64,000 nt of DNA from Apophysomyces variabilis. Lineage: Eukaryota; Mucoromycota; Mucoromycetes; Mucorales; Mucoraceae. Both the position numbers and the translations under genes were made by a program. The stretch covers positions 368,543-432,542 of the forward strand of contig MZZL01000395.1 of NCBI GenBank assembly GCA_002749535.1, read 5' to 3'. Under the pieces are notes generated by a model. That model did no database searches, had not been told where the DNA came from, and was given only the letters and a program-made list of their open reading frames with translations. Shown piece by piece: positions 12,593 through 24,489 of this stretch. Every line of letters starts with the position of its first letter. The first letter of the stretch is position 1.

Positions 12593-13096
12593 ACACAAGA
12601 AAAAGCCAAAAGAACAAAAAAAAAAAGGAAAAAAGAAAGGCATTATGCATGTGCGTTTTTTGATATGATTTCATGTTTCCTTGGTTGGTTTTCATTTTTT
12701 TCTCTTCTCCTTTATTTTCGCCTGTAAAACACTTTTTTTTTGCTTCCATTCTGCATTTAAGATGGGTATTTAGTATTTTGCCATACTTTGGATGATATGA
12801 CAAAACAGAAAGAAAAAGAAAACATAAACACACACGCACATATTAAAAAAAACAACCGAAAAAATCAAAACTTAAAATGCAAATAAACAAAGCATCTTTT
12901 AGCAAAAAGAGATAATATATGCTTTTCTTGTACATCCTACAGATTAAATGACTAGCGATCCAAATGATTCAACTTTGTCTAAGTGAATTTCTTTTTTCTT
13001 TTTCATCTTTTTTTTGTTACATACTCTTTCACTGGTAGGGTGAAAGACCCACACCTAGAAAAATAATGCATGATCATGTTAGTTTAGAATCAACCT
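12593..13096. other. Convergent 3' intergenic region
   Basis: An AT-rich spacer between the G3BP-like gene (+) and the polysaccharide deacetylase gene (-). It contains several A/T homopolymers and AATAAA-like signals (for example near 12885), plausible 3' ends for both genes. No additional gene seen. Confidence 0.5.
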
Positions 13097-14243
13097 TCAG
13101 TATTTCCCTCGAATGCATTTACATTCAGCGACGGTAACAAACTTGAGGCCTTGCTTAGTATAGTAAGAAATGAGTTCAGGTACCAGCTCATCAGACGTTT
13201 GATCGAAAACCTAAATCAGCATGAAAGGGAAGATGAGCACGGCCGGCTCGATGAATCAACAAGAGCGAGTCGTTTTTCCTTTTCTTTTTTAACTTACATC
13301 GTGAGCCAGTGTGATAACGCCCTTGCTGTCATTGGACTCACTTTGGACGAGCTGCATTTCGCTTTCCAGGTTATGGGATTCATAGTCTTTGGTATCGACT
13401 GACCAGGTCACCACACTATAACCCATACCATTGACGATGGAGGTTACTTTATCATTAATCTCTCCGTAAGGTGGGCGCAAGACTGTTTGAAACCACGGTT
13501 CAAAGAAGAAGAAAGCAAGAATCAGGATTTAGAAACACTCATTCGTTTCCGTTAAAACAAAATAAAGAAACTTGACTTACAAGCTGGCCTAATACAAGAA
13601 GTGAATACGTGCCTTTTTTTTCTTTTGCTTTTCATTGTTTCCATAACATCATGGTTCAATTTCACTTACCGTTCATTGATCACGTTTGCTACTAAGTCTT
13701 CCACCTTCTGCATCTCTTGTTTTACTTGATCCTCTGACAACTCAGTGAGATGAGCATGGGAATAGGTATGGCTTCCGATCTGATGGCCTTCATTATAAGC
13801 CCGTTGAAGTACACTCTTGGCCTGAGAATTGGTGGCAAGGTCCCTTTTTTAAGTAAAATAAAGAACAAAAGACGAAGCATTTGTATCTGTATCCACTATC
13901 GGTGTCTTTTCTTTCTTTATTGGCCAACTTACCAGTAATTGTTACCATTGACGAAACTTCAAGTCGATTAAGAAGGAGATTAGAAAGAGCAATCGCATAA
14001 AAAACCTTTGTTTTTTTCATACATAGGATGTCAGGATACTTACAAGGTTGCCTTGATACCATGCTTTTTGAGAGTATCTAGCAGACCATCCGTGTATTGG
14101 AACGGACCGTCGTCAAACGCAAGCGCCACTTGACCGCTCTTGCAATTGGTGATGATGCCACTATAGACTCGTTTCTGCACTGGAGCAGCTTGGATCGCAC
14201 CTATTGCGATAGCACAGCATCCAATGACTTGAGAAAACAACAT
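13097..14243 (-). CDS. Secreted polysaccharide (chitin) deacetylase, NodB domain
   Basis: Carbohydrate esterase family 4 enzyme, predicted to remove N-acetyl groups from chitin-type polysaccharides in the cell wall. Six exons (14243-14044, 13956-13933, 13843-13670, 13612-13581, 13482-13298, 13210-13097) give 242 residues in frame. A signal peptide occupies about residues 1-20 (cleavage near AIQA-AP). The NodB fold follows: FDDGP at 43-47 (catalytic base and metal Asp), FFVNGNN, the metal-binding SHTYSH at 99-104, RPPYG at 146-150, WSVDT near 170 and LAHD at 202-205. Exon 2 is only 24 nt and exon 4 only 32 nt, but both are needed to keep the fold. The segment encoded by exon 4 (before RPPYG) is atypical and is the least certain part. 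There is no chitin-binding module or GPI signal, so it is probably soluble and secreted. Confidence 0.9.
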
Positions 14244-15876
14244 GATAAAAAGAAAAGACAAAAAAAGAAATTAAATAATAAGACAAAGTAAGTTAGAGGA
14301 AGAAGGAGTAGCAGAAGAACGAAAACGTTGTCCGTTTGTATTTATTTCATTTTACTTCGTCTATATCCATATCAGATGAAGCTAGCAGGCTGAGTTCAAT
14401 AGAACAGCAACTCTTTTTTTTCTTTCTCTCTTTACTTTTTTTGGCCATCTGCATCTGTCAGGGTAAAGTGTCCTTACATAAAAGAAAAACCATCCTTTCG
14501 GCCCCTCCCCCGCAAAGAAAGAGACAGCTGCGCATAGATCATGAGTACGTGACAAGTTCGGAAAGACTGAGAAAAAAAGAGAGAAAGCCGATCTCTGTTA
14601 GTGAATTTTATTTTTGGGTTATCGCCAGGAGAAAAGCAGAAAGAGAGGAAGTAACTTAGGAACCGTTTCAAGGTTGCCAAGTCTCACAAGGATTTGCCTT
14701 TTTTTTGTCTCTCTCACAGGTATGATGTGCATATGGTGCCGACTTGCATAAAGTAAAATCAATGCGCTTTCTTTTTTTTTTTTTTTTTTTTTTTNGTTAT
14801 ACAACCTTTCAAACCTGTTCTTGTTGCTAGCATGATTTTTTCTAATTCATAGACAGATGCAATTGATCTGTTTAATGTCTGCAAGTAAATCAGTGTCATC
14901 ATCCATGCGATTCACTGCTTACTCTGCATAGAAAAATAAAAGGAAACGAAAAAAAAATAACCCATGAGATCATGTTTAAATCTGGTTCATTGAGTAATTT
15001 CGTGTTTTTATTTGGCTTTTCTTCGGATATTGCCGCTTCTGTTCTCTAGTTCTCTCTATAGTATCCCGTGCATGCGCGATTCATCATAAGAAAGGATGAC
15101 CCAAGATGAAAAAAGAAAAAGGATTCTGCACATCCTTGCCATTGACAATGATCACGGACATAGGAAAGGATAGAGCACAGCAATGAGAGACGCTATCGTG
15201 CAGATCATTTTCTCTTCCTTTTTCCTCTTGCCCAGAAAAAGAAGAAACTCACAGTATCTTGTTTGTGCTTTTGCATGAACGCCAAAGGCGCCGCCCGCCT
15301 ATAGCAATTATCCATTGTGTAACACCAAAAAACGATTTGCATGCAGTCAGACCAAGAAAAAGAAAAAAAGAATCCTATCGTTCATTCGGTTTCTGACTTG
15401 TATAGGAAAAGAGAGGACGCCAGATGACTGCGCCCGAAAAAGCAAGCAAAAAAAAAAAAAAAAAAAAGAGGTTGTGATCTAGTCCAACGCCGACTCCACA
15501 AAACGGCAGGGGTTAATAATACGACAGGAAAAAAAAAGGCAGATATTTCACGGGGTACGCGCGTGTGTGTGTAGATGGATGTTGTGTCGCTGCAAAGTAA
15601 AAATATCCCATGCATCTACGCATCAAGTCACCCCTTGTGATCGGTTTATATATCAAGCAATCCGTTATCCAAAAAGGAGCGGATATAGAGTTAAGAGAAG
15701 AAAAGGATAAACACAAAGGAACAAGCATTTCGCTCAAGGTGGCCTTATAATTTTTGATTCCTCTTGTTTATTTTCCCTTCCGTCTCCGCCATAATCAAGA
15801 TAATTGTTTCTAAGGTTTTACGCCTTATGCCTTCAACGTCCAAGTTTAATTACAACAATTCATTCTACAATCTACT
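14244..15876. other. Intergenic region with homopolymers and one assembly N
   Basis: The region lies upstream of the deacetylase gene and downstream of the AP-1 beta gene. It contains a long poly-T tract ending in an undetermined base near 14794, a poly-A tract around 15450 and many purine/pyrimidine runs. No gene-sized frame has recognisable features. Confidence 0.5.
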
Positions 15877-18798
15877 TTAGAAAAGTCCTGCAAATGGATC
15901 CTTGCTTGCAGGTGCCGGTTGCTGTGTAGGTTGCTGTGGTGATGACATGGATGGGGACGACTGAGATGTGGGTTGTGTCGGAGAGGACGATCCAAACAAG
16001 TCATGTGTAAATGTGTTTGCCATGGCTGTTAGGTTGACCGGTTGTGAAACGCCAGTACCAAATAATTTCATGATATCATCCACATTATTACTTCCGGCAT
16101 TAGGTGCTGTCGCTGGAGCTGTGGCGGGGGGGCTCGTGGTAGTCAGTGACAAAAGATCGCTCAAAGAGCCACTTCCACCCTGGCTGCTGCTACTGTCTGC
16201 CATAATGGGCGATGATGCTTGGTTGGCTGGCTCATCCCAATCCAGATCGAGCAAGTTGCCAATATCGTTGTTCTTTATTGCCGCTTGAATCTGAGGTGGT
16301 GGTGCAGTCACATCATCTTCATCAGCATGACTACCCAAAGCCGGAAAAAGGTATTGTTAGATGATCTCATGAAACCATCACTGAACTTACTCCATGACTG
16401 CCTTGTTTACGTTGTCAGCGCCATATCGCTTGCCAGCAATGAAAGTCTCGGGTGGTTTATGATACACAGCTGCAAGTGTACCAATATGATAGATTAACTC
16501 ATCCAGTAGCGCAGGAGACAGTCCGGCATTTTCCCCTGCAATTGGCGGCTTCTCGGATAGGATAACAGCCTTTAAACCATGGTGAAAATCGCGTCATTGA
16601 GCCAGATATTTTTCTTTCTTTGTTTAGCAGTAAGTTACCTTTGCAGCCTGCGGGTCGGTCGATAGTAAACGCCAATATACATAGGCTCGGTCACGGATAT
16701 CTGCATTATCACACTCATTGGTCGCGATCTGAAGAACGCGTTGCACAAGATCCTGATTTTCAGCTGGCTTTTTCAAAAACAGTTTGACTGTAGCCGTCAA
16801 CAATTGGAGTTGAACCTATAAACCAGTCATTATGAATGGGTTGCTGAATGTTCCCTTCAATATCTCAATTTTTTTCCCATACCTGCGCATTCTCTTCCTT
16901 GAAATTCTCCAAAAAGCTGTTGATCAACTCATCGGCGTTATCAATTCGTTCGGCGTATTCACCAATGATCCATGTCAAAGAACCCTTTGCTTCAGGCTCA
17001 TCCAATGCGTCCAGATTTTCGCATAGCGTCGGTATGATGCCTTCGTATTTTCGGGGGTATTTGCGAAAGATATCCTTTTCACCATCCATTAGTCCATAGT
17101 AGACTTTATATAAGCCCCATTTTACCTTGATAACAACAATCGCTTCCTGGACTACATAAGTGACACCAGTATTGATAAGATCCAATAACACATTGATACA
17201 GCGCTCTGCTGCTTCTTCAATCTTAATAGCACATCGACCGATAGCATTGACGGATTTCCGCACAAAGTCCACATCGACCTCATTAGCGTACCTATCATAT
17301 CCAGGTTGAATTCAACTGTACCTGACACTTTACCATTCCTTACTCTTTCAGTTCACTTAGAAGCTGATCCACATTGCGATCATTGCACAGACGTATCATG
17401 ATCTCCAATTTTTCGAGCTTGACATAAGGTGGATCGTTGTACTTGCAGAAAAATACACGCATTTCGTTACTCAGCACCTCTGGGCGCTTTTGCAAAATTA
17501 AATTAATATTTCGAAGAGCGATATACTGGACTTCAGGAGGACTAGACAGTAACGTAACTAGTAGCGATTCATTATCAGCATTTTTGACCATAACCATTGT
17601 AAAACTCGTTTGTTACCAAGAGGAGGTGCCATTTTTCGACAAAACGTCCTGATCAGACCTTCATCTTTAACAAGTCGCATATTGATCATCAAGACCTGTA
17701 TGGAATAGCTGAATAAACCAACTGTTCCCCAGATTCGTATTTTTTTCCTCTTTTTCTTACCTTGATGGCTGAAAGAACAACAGCACCGTTTGCATGCTGT
17801 AGTCGTGGTAGGACCCGGTCACAGATGCCCTCGGCCTCTTTCGTATTGGCTGCCTTATAGTCCACCAACGCCGTCAAGATGGCTATCTGACCCCACCTGT
17901 TTGTGGCCGAACATAATTTCAGCACTTTGCTGTTTGTTTGCTATTGACTCACTCTGTACATTCATTCAATGCATGTAGCAATTTGTTCAAGATCGTACTG
18001 TTGACGACAAACACATCTTTTTCCGGGGATGCTTCGTTGATATCCGACAAGGCAACAACAGCATTAGCAACCACCATTGGATTAATATCGGAGACCATTT
18101 CTTTGACAATATTAATAAAATCCTGTTCCACCGTCAACTCCGGGTTCAGCTCGTATAATTTGGCTACACAAACGGCAGCCGTTTTTCGAACGTACGGATT
18201 TTCGTCCTAAGATGATATCTTTTTCCAGCCAACCATTTCTCGCAGATTCTTTTTACCTTTAAGCATTTCCGTAAAGGTTCTGTCAAATAGTCAATAATCT
18301 TATCGACTCGTAGACAACCCATTGTTCGAATAGCTAATGCCCGGATCAAAGGATTCGGGTCATCCGAGTCCTATGCAACATCGACATAAGCAAAAAGACA
18401 AGACCGGGCCTAACGTTCCCCTTCAAGCAAGTAGACGTATATATATACATACCTTGACAAAAGTATTGACGGCCAAGATCACCAGTTCTGGTTGAGTTTT
18501 AGCGTAGTTCATGAGATAAAGGTACACAAGCTTCTTCAGTTCGAGATCCTCCGTCTGCATGTTCTTCAGGACATCGGGAAATAGTCCGCTCACGTCTTTT
18601 CCGACTGTCATGTTGGCAATGACCTTTTTCACGGCATCCTTCCGGACATGTCTGTATTCGCTATTCAACTCAGCCTTGAGCTCGTAATTTTCACCTGGCA
18701 AATGTTTGAAAGTGTTAAGATGACACAAAAACGAGATGAAGTCATGTTAGGTTGGACACACCTTTTTTCGTTGTTGTGAAGAATCGAGGTCGGCTCAT
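15877..18798 (-). CDS. AP-1 complex beta-adaptin (large subunit)
   Basis: Beta subunit of the AP-1 clathrin adaptor, acting in trans-Golgi/endosome vesicle formation. Twelve exons (18798-18762, 18694-18453, 18370-18257, 18206-17953, 17896-17761, 17695-17617, 17557-17344, 17291-17126, 17074-16883, 16815-16639, 16569-16391, 16330-15877) sum to 2244 nt and 747 residues. The N-terminal trunk is strongly family-like: [90 protein letters not shown]. The hinge carries a clathrin box (LLDLD, about 622-626) in a Ser/Thr/Pro/Gln-rich linker, and the protein ends in DPFAGLF. No appendage (ear) domain follows, as in yeast Apl2. AP-1 rather than AP-2 is inferred mainly from the fungal gene repertoire, so subunit class beta is certain and complex assignment is likely. 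Confidence 0.93.
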
Positions 18799-19317
18799 TC
18801 TGTATATATCCCTAGAAACAGCGAGCAGAAGAGACTTGGGTGGTTTGGTTGGGATGAATTAATGGTCCTCTCGCAAAGGGAAAGCAGGCGTTTGGGTCGC
18901 GCGGTCGCTCAATCGCTGAGATTCTGCGCTGTTTTAAAATTTCCAACGAGACAGGACTGGAACACAAAGTCGTGGAAGGTCAACTAGCCAGGCAACAAGA
19001 CAACGTAATTGAAAAAGAAGGAAGAAACATACTTATCTCTACGTTTAGTCAGTGTTGTTGATAATGGGTGAAAGCTCTCTTCATCTTTGTTTATTCATGT
19101 TAGCAACAATTATAGTGCTGGTAACACCATGCAAATATAGCATCTTCAACAGCTCGGGACAAGAATCGATTTTTTGCTTACATATCCAGTACCAGCAATT
19201 TGCCTTTTGAAAATTACATTTATTGGCGTTTTTATTGGATCATCTGCGTAGCATATTTTGGGAAGCAGCTAAGCATAGTAAAAGACGATTGGAGTCTTTG
19301 TGTCTCTGTTATACTTG
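18799..19317. other. Promoter region of the AP-1 beta gene
   Basis: Gene-free spacer between two minus-strand genes. It should contain the AP-1 beta promoter (right of 18799) and the 3' end of the homeobox gene. No specific site identified. Confidence 0.4.
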
Positions 19318-20004
19318 CTATAGCCACGAGAAATTGATACTGTGAGATGAGAAAAATTCAAATTCGTTTGCTGCTTTTGAATCATTTGGATAGTCATTGA
19401 AGAGGTATTGTTCTTCTGAATTGCTATTTTGCTTTTCTTCCCCATACAGAGTGCCTACGTTGTTGACAAAGGAATGCATAGTGCTTGCTTCTGGCTGTGT
19501 GTGGAGAGAAGAAAGGTGACTAAAGGAACCATCATCTATCAGAGGATACATTAAGGTATTTGTGTTTTCCATGGGCAGTAGTTTAGCGGACAAGATCTTC
19601 CGTTCTTCGCATACAAGATCACCGTAGATAGGAGGAGATTCGGTTAGATTATCCGTCTGCGTATGCATATTGTCAAAAGTATGATTTGGCTCCAGAGTAA
19701 GCTTTTGAGATGCCATTGCTTCGCTTAGACCACTAGGCTGGGATAATCCTGACGACGGCAGTCGCTGCCTCCTTGCCTTCCGTTTGTGTTTCGCACGGCG
19801 GTTCTGAAACCATGTGGTGATGACTTTCCTCTCGGTGCCGAATTGGTCGGCAATATTCTGCAATGTTTGGGGTAATGGATTAGAATCCACTTCATACATG
19901 CTCTCTAATAAGCTCGCTTCATCAGTAGAAAATCTTCGCCGAGGTTTAATTTCCGGCAACCAAGAACCAGTACTTGTATCCGAATCGTCTTCACAGGTCT
20001 CCAT
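19318..20004 (-). CDS. Homeodomain transcription factor
   Basis: Single-exon gene for a 228-residue nuclear DNA-binding protein. A homeodomain covers about residues 21-80: it begins PRRRFSTDEASLLESMYE, includes PLPQTLQNIADQFG, and the recognition helix reads VITTWFQNRRAKHKRK with the invariant W, F, N and R. A basic stretch (RRQR) after it can serve as nuclear localisation signal. The C-terminal ~145 residues are Ser/Asn/Glu-rich and probably disordered, with a possible acidic activation segment near the end. Spacing in the helix 1-2 region looks like a typical 60-residue homeodomain rather than a TALE type. The target genes cannot be read from sequence. Confidence 0.92.
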   Translation of the reverse strand: METCEDDSDTSTGSWLPEIKPRRRFSTDEASLLESMYEVDSNPLPQTLQNIADQFGTERKVITTWFQNRRAKHKRKARRQRLPSSGLSQPSGLSEAMASQKLTLEPNHTFDNMHTQTDNLTESPPIYGDLVCEERKILSAKLLPMENTNTLMYPLIDDGSFSHLSSLHTQPEASTMHSFVNNVGTLYGEEKQNSNSEEQYLFNDYPNDSKAANEFEFFSSHSINFSWL

Positions 20005-20541
20005 CTTGGCTGAGCAGTAGCTGTCGTTAAAAGAAATGGTTATTTTTTTTTCTGATGTGAAGGAAGTCCTTTCTTTTATGTAACTTCCTTTTCTTTTTCG
20101 ATATAAACCCTATATTATGGTTTATCGAGGGGCTGATAAATCAAAAGAGCATCAGCATTTCACTAAGAGTACAAAGCCGTTCATTCCAGCTAAGCTTATT
20201 CTTTAAGGCACATCCTTCATCCGAAATGCAATAGAGAAAAAGATGCTTTTCGATGATCCCAACGGTACTCGATTATACAAGTAAAAAATGCGCCAAAAAA
20301 ATGTTGTATATGTAGTATAAACTAAATTATCGAACAATTTCTCTTAGAAATCCTGCATCAGTATTTCATGCAAGTGCAGAGATTGAATGATAAGATGACA
20401 GCCAGTCAAAATGAATTGGTAGCTTGCACTAGGGAAAAAAGACCTTACCTTGTGAGATATCAACATGTATGGCAATCTATTATTACTATTATTCTCATCA
20501 TCATTATTATTACTATGTTCTTTTTTTTTTTTTTCTGAATA
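20005..20541. other. Intergenic region with ATT/ATC trinucleotide repeat
   Basis: Contains the homeobox gene's promoter and an imperfect (ATT/ATC)n microsatellite at about 20478-20518, followed by a poly-T run. No gene recognised. Confidence 0.5.
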
Positions 20542-21399
20542 TCAGACAGCTGACTTTGGCTGCCGTACATTGAGAAGATCGTTGCACAATCGCTGTAAGA
20601 GACATGCCCATACCCAAGAATAGAACAATAAATAAGTTCCCATGGTTAGGCCCAAAAGAGCGAGGCATGTACCTAGAAGCATTCGATTGGCCCAGGCAGG
20701 GGTAGGTAGACGAGATAATGGCTCGAGATGAAGATGGAGAATACAGCGGAGCATGACTAAGGTTCTATCCAGACCGGTGACAGCACACACACCAACAAGG
20801 TACACAAGTCCTAACAAGGCTTCTCCAGCCAGTCCCGTTGCAAAATGAACGACTGTGAGCCATTCAACTATGGCCTGCATCTCCTGATCCTGCCAGTTTT
20901 CATCGCCATCCAACTTCGTGCCGGCCTCCTTTCCCAAGCCGAGTTGATCCAGGGCCTGCCCGAGGTATGAAAGACCAAAGACCAGCCCGACCACAGACCC
21001 CAAACTGAGAAGATGGATCCAAACACATAAACAACGAACACATACGAGTCGCCATTGCCGACGATAAACGTATTGACAGGTCGTGCATGTATGATCGGCT
21101 GTTGCCATGGCTAAACAGGACATATGTGCTTTCTGAGGACATTGGCAAATTGTGATGTACTCGGCTGGCGATCGATGGGTTACGTAAGGACCAATGGTAA
21201 TTTTAGTAGCGCTATTTGGTGCTTCTTCTTCCTCTCGTCGAGGCTGGTGAGTGCACAGAACGCATGTTCGACCTTGTTTTTTCTTTTTGTGATGGTTGCC
21301 CTGACAGTCATATTGATGACTGGGTGTCGATGTGGGGAGGGTTGCATAAGGCGGAGGATAAGCGAGGGGAGAAGAAGAAGAACAACAGGAAGAAGACAT
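20542..21399 (-). CDS. RING-CH (MARCH-type) membrane E3 ligase-like protein
   Basis: A 285-residue single-exon protein with an N-terminal RING-CH-like zinc domain and a multi-pass membrane region. Cysteine/histidine ligands are visible as CVLC (about 46-49), then CQCP..AHMSC (about 85-95) and CTTC (about 104-107), the C4HC3 order of RING-CH/RINGv fingers. The following YVYRRQWR matches the family's Y-x-Y segment after the last ligand. After it come three or more hydrophobic segments (about 118-150, 180-210 and 240-268). This organisation matches membrane-bound ubiquitin ligases of the MARCH/Doa10 class that act on membrane proteins. The loop between the first and second ligand pairs is longer than usual (about 35 residues, Glu-rich), so activity is likely but not certain. 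Confidence 0.8.
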   Translation of the reverse strand: MSSSCCSSSSPLAYPPPYATLPTSTPSHQYDCQGNHHKKKKQGRTCVLCTHQPRREEEEAPNSATKITIGPYVTHRSPAEYITICQCPQKAHMSCLAMATADHTCTTCQYVYRRQWRLVCVRCLCVWIHLLSLGSVVGLVFGLSYLGQALDQLGLGKEAGTKLDGDENWQDQEMQAIVEWLTVVHFATGLAGEALLGLVYLVGVCAVTGLDRTLVMLRCILHLHLEPLSRLPTPAWANRMLLGTCLALLGLTMGTYLLFYSWVWACLLQRLCNDLLNVRQPKSAV

Positions 21400-21696
21400 G
21401 ACAAAAAGGGGAGAGAGGGAAGAAAAAAGATAGAAGAGTCAACGGATAAGGTTAGCGGGGTCCACATGACAATGGCGAAAATAAGTACAGCCACTTATTA
21501 ATGCACGCGACATGTGCGTATGATGAAGCAGGTTGAATCAATTTACAGTGGTTTTAGAAAGTCAAGTCGCAGGCTCCGAAAATCGATGTCGCTGGTTTAA
21601 AAATGCCAGTCGCACTTTCAAAAATAGATGGCGCTCTGCCTGGGAACCAAATGTCGCATAATGAGAATACTGTTGATTGAACAACTTTTTTACGCT

Positions 21697-23275
21697 CCCT
21701 CTCATCTCCGTCTTGCCGAACTTTCCCTCCATCCCACCCGGTCTAATGACTTTCATCAACCTCAGTCTGCTCGCCAAGTGGGCGATCGTTTGGTCAACTG
21801 CTTATTGTATGCAGACGATGTGGTGCTAATAGGCACCGAGGAAACGATGCCTACCCTTGTGGCGGCCTGCGAAGAACACAGCTATAAACTTGGGTACCGC
21901 TGGAACCCTCTAAAATGTATCCTCCTGCGCCTGACTCCTCTTCCCGTCCGTGCCAACTGCTCTTTGTCACTATATGACACCGCGATTTCAGAAACATCGT
22001 CATTTACCTATTTAGGTATACCATTCACTGCTGCTGGTGGAGTGGATGCCCAGCTCTTACTGGAGCGAAATACGAAAAAAGCTCTCCGTACCCTCTATGC
22101 CCTCAGCTCGCTAGGCATCAGTCCCTCTGGTTTTCCTCGCCTTCTTGCTACTCGAATGTACCAGCAGTTTATCCGTCCACAAATGGAATATAGCCTAGCC
22201 ATCCAGCGCCTAACCGCGAAACAAACAAAGCTGTTAACGAACACGCAAGCAATATGTCTCCGGAAAATCTATGGATGCCGCAACGTACGAAGCTCTACCA
22301 CTGTGATGCACCACCTCGCCAACCTGCCTACGATGGCCAGCAGAGTTTCTATTCTGCAGGCAAAGTTCTTCTTTCGCGCCAGTGACCTTCCTTCCGATGC
22401 CTTGCTCACAGCCCTGCTCCCACGATTGCGTGCCGTACAGACGAGTCGCTTCCGCCAACTGTCGGGCACACAACTCTGGACACAGCTTTCGCGCCCTATT
22501 CGAAACCTCACCCGCAAATTTTTCCAGAGGCAAATCCGCCAATTCCTGTTTGAACAATTCGCCACCCGTTTGCAGGGCGATAACACGGTCTTGCTACGCG
22601 CCTGCCATGGACAACCTGGAGTGGACCCCGTCTTGTGGCTACCGATGTCGAGAGAGTAGCGCAGCCGATGCATCCGATGGCGCCTAGGCTGGATGCCCAG
22701 TGGTAAACCATGGCAATGCCGGAACTGTCAAGACGCTGCCAACCTCAGCCGCCAACATGCTCTAGTCTGCCTCGAAACCCACCGCCTCCTGCAAGTCCCG
22801 GTGTTGGTAGTAGATCCGATCTCTTTCTTTCTAAACCGACTGCCCACCTCCCGGCCCCGACAGCCGCGTACCATCGCCTACTGGCAGACCATTTGGTCTA
22901 CCCTTTCCAGCCTTCTTCTCCACCTCGATCAACTCTGTCATGCACCAGGCACATTGCTAACTAATTCTCTTGCGAAGCGAACTCTGGCCAACGACTTCCT
23001 CCTCTGGATATCGTCCCCTTCCACCCTCCCATAGATGTGTTTTCGTTTTCTCCCCTCCCTTGTCCCTGATTTCTGACCTCTTTCCAGGCTTCTTTTCTTT
23101 CTGCTTCTTACTCTCCTTTGTTCTCTTCCCCTCTTAACCTGACCTTTTTGCCTTTTCCTTTTTTCCCTTTGCCCGCAAGGGCTTTTTTTTATTTCTTTTT
23201 CTCTGAGACCGAACCAGAGTGGACATGTTAAGAACGCAGCACTCACGGTTATATATTTAAACAATAAACTTTAAT
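21697..23275 (+). mobile_element. 5'-truncated LINE (non-LTR retrotransposon), degenerate
   Basis: The open frame from about 21697 to 22659 is the C-terminal part of a LINE reverse transcriptase: LLYADDVVLIG holds the catalytic YADD, SFTYLGIPF follows, and a long thumb/C-terminal region comes next. An in-frame TAG at 22657-22659 breaks it. The same frame continues to 23034 with a zinc-knuckle-like CRNCQDAA..HALVC. The 3' end is pyrimidine-rich with a GCCCGCAAGGGC hairpin. Imperfect target duplications (CAACTTTTTTACGCT at 21682, CAATTTTTTACGCT at 23276) show it jumped into the terminal region of the Tc1/mariner element. Endonuclease and N-terminal regions are absent. Confidence 0.75.
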
Positions 23276-24489
23276 CAATTTTTTACGCTACTCTAATTAA
23301 ACTTTGCGTCCATGCATGGATCAAGTTTGCGCTAAAAAGGATATAAATATGCGTCATTAGTAAATGGATTATGCGGGAAATATATTTTACTTACCTCAAC
23401 TTGGTCCTTCCGTGGACACGAAATTCATTCGAGCAGCGTAAAACAACGTTCATGGTTAGTAAATGGAAGGATAGCTTGACATTTTTCTTTTGACTTATCC
23501 CGGAAGGGTAATCCTACCCAAAGGTAGGGGCCGGCCCCGCACCTGTATTGGTGGGGGCGGCGAGAGAGAGGCAAGGCTTCCATGGATTGCCGGTTAGAGT
23601 GTAACGCACTGCAGAGGACTTGAAGCGATGCAACACCTGGCGAGGACTTGGAAGCAGAAGATAATGAATAACACTGTGCATAAACAGACAACATTTATTT
23701 TTCACTTACCTAGTGGAGTGCAGGGAGCTTACTCACACAATCAAGGTGGTTCGAGACAGAGGTCATGCAGGCTAAAGGTTACAGAAGAGGGATATCAGTC
23801 ATTCTGTACATATAATCCATTTGAAGTACATACCGGGGATATTTTGTATAACAGAGCCAAGGAGCAGAAAAGGTGTTGTCCCTTCGCGTTTATATTGCTC
23901 AGGTCACTGAAACCAAAAATCACAGTCATGGATAAGAAATCGATGGATGTCTTATGGATGACAACAATTCAGAGATAAGACAACAATTCTCCCAAGAGCA
24001 AACATGGACTCAGTCCGATAGAAGGTCTTGAACAGAATGGAACATCTGTAGAGGAAATAAACCCTCTTCGTTCGTTTCTGTACGTCATTGATGATATCAT
24101 ATCCGTTTCTGTCAGTTATGGTATCAGAAGCTGTCAGGGCAATGGTACCCAATTCCTGTTCTGCTCATTGTATTGCCTTATATTCCACTTTTATTTTCTC
24201 TGAATGTAGCTAAGCTCTCCTTTTCTCCTATTATATCTTAAAATTTGTCCATTAGGCAATCACAAAAGATTGGATTGCCACGGAATGAACGGTTATTATC
24301 TTGTCATAGATAATGTACTCATCCATACACCAGTCAAGGTTAAGCAATTGGTCGAAGAAAGAGGATACAAATGTCTCTACCCTTCCCCCTACTCTCCCTT
24401 TCTCAACCCAATAGAAGAGTTTTGGGCCAAAGTGAAGGCTGGGGTAAGAAGGGAACCCTTACGAGTTGACGATACGCTTGTTACGCCTG
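22936..24489 (+). repeat. Left arm of 1554-bp inverted repeat
   Basis: This arm contains the LINE 3' tail followed by Tc1/mariner-like element DNA. It matches the reverse complement of 25705-27258 at every position compared, and both arms are exactly 1554 bp. It ends mid-way through the transposase frame. Confidence 0.9.
24244..24489 (+). pseudogene. Tc1/mariner (DDE_3) transposase fragment, left arm
   Basis: The frame encodes the C-terminal catalytic part of an IS630/Tc1/mariner-type transposase: YYLVIDNVLIH carries an active-site Asp and PYSPFLNPIEEFWAKVK the Glu of the DDE triad. The N-terminal DNA-binding region and first Asp are missing, and the frame is cut off at the arm boundary after LRVDDTL. 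Non-functional by itself. Confidence 0.85.

Noticed and set aside
14770..14800. Long poly-T tract with an N as a possible retroposon tail
   Set aside because: No retrotransposon coding or target duplication is adjacent. A sequencing-difficult homopolymer is the simpler reading.
16883..17291. Continuous frame through introns of the AP-1 beta gene
   Set aside because: The frame stays open by chance. Removing 17125-17075 restores the conserved [11 protein letters not shown] junction of beta-adaptins.
22938..23264. 108-codon Arg/Lys-rich frame (minus) and its mirror at 26930-27256
   Set aside because: A complement of the pyrimidine-rich LINE 3' end. Low-complexity composition explains the open frame.
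23628..23978. 116-codon frame repeated in all element copies
   Set aside because: It is repeated only because the transposon is repeated. It has no recognisable domain, and the minus strand shows an equally long frame. Treated as transposon DNA.
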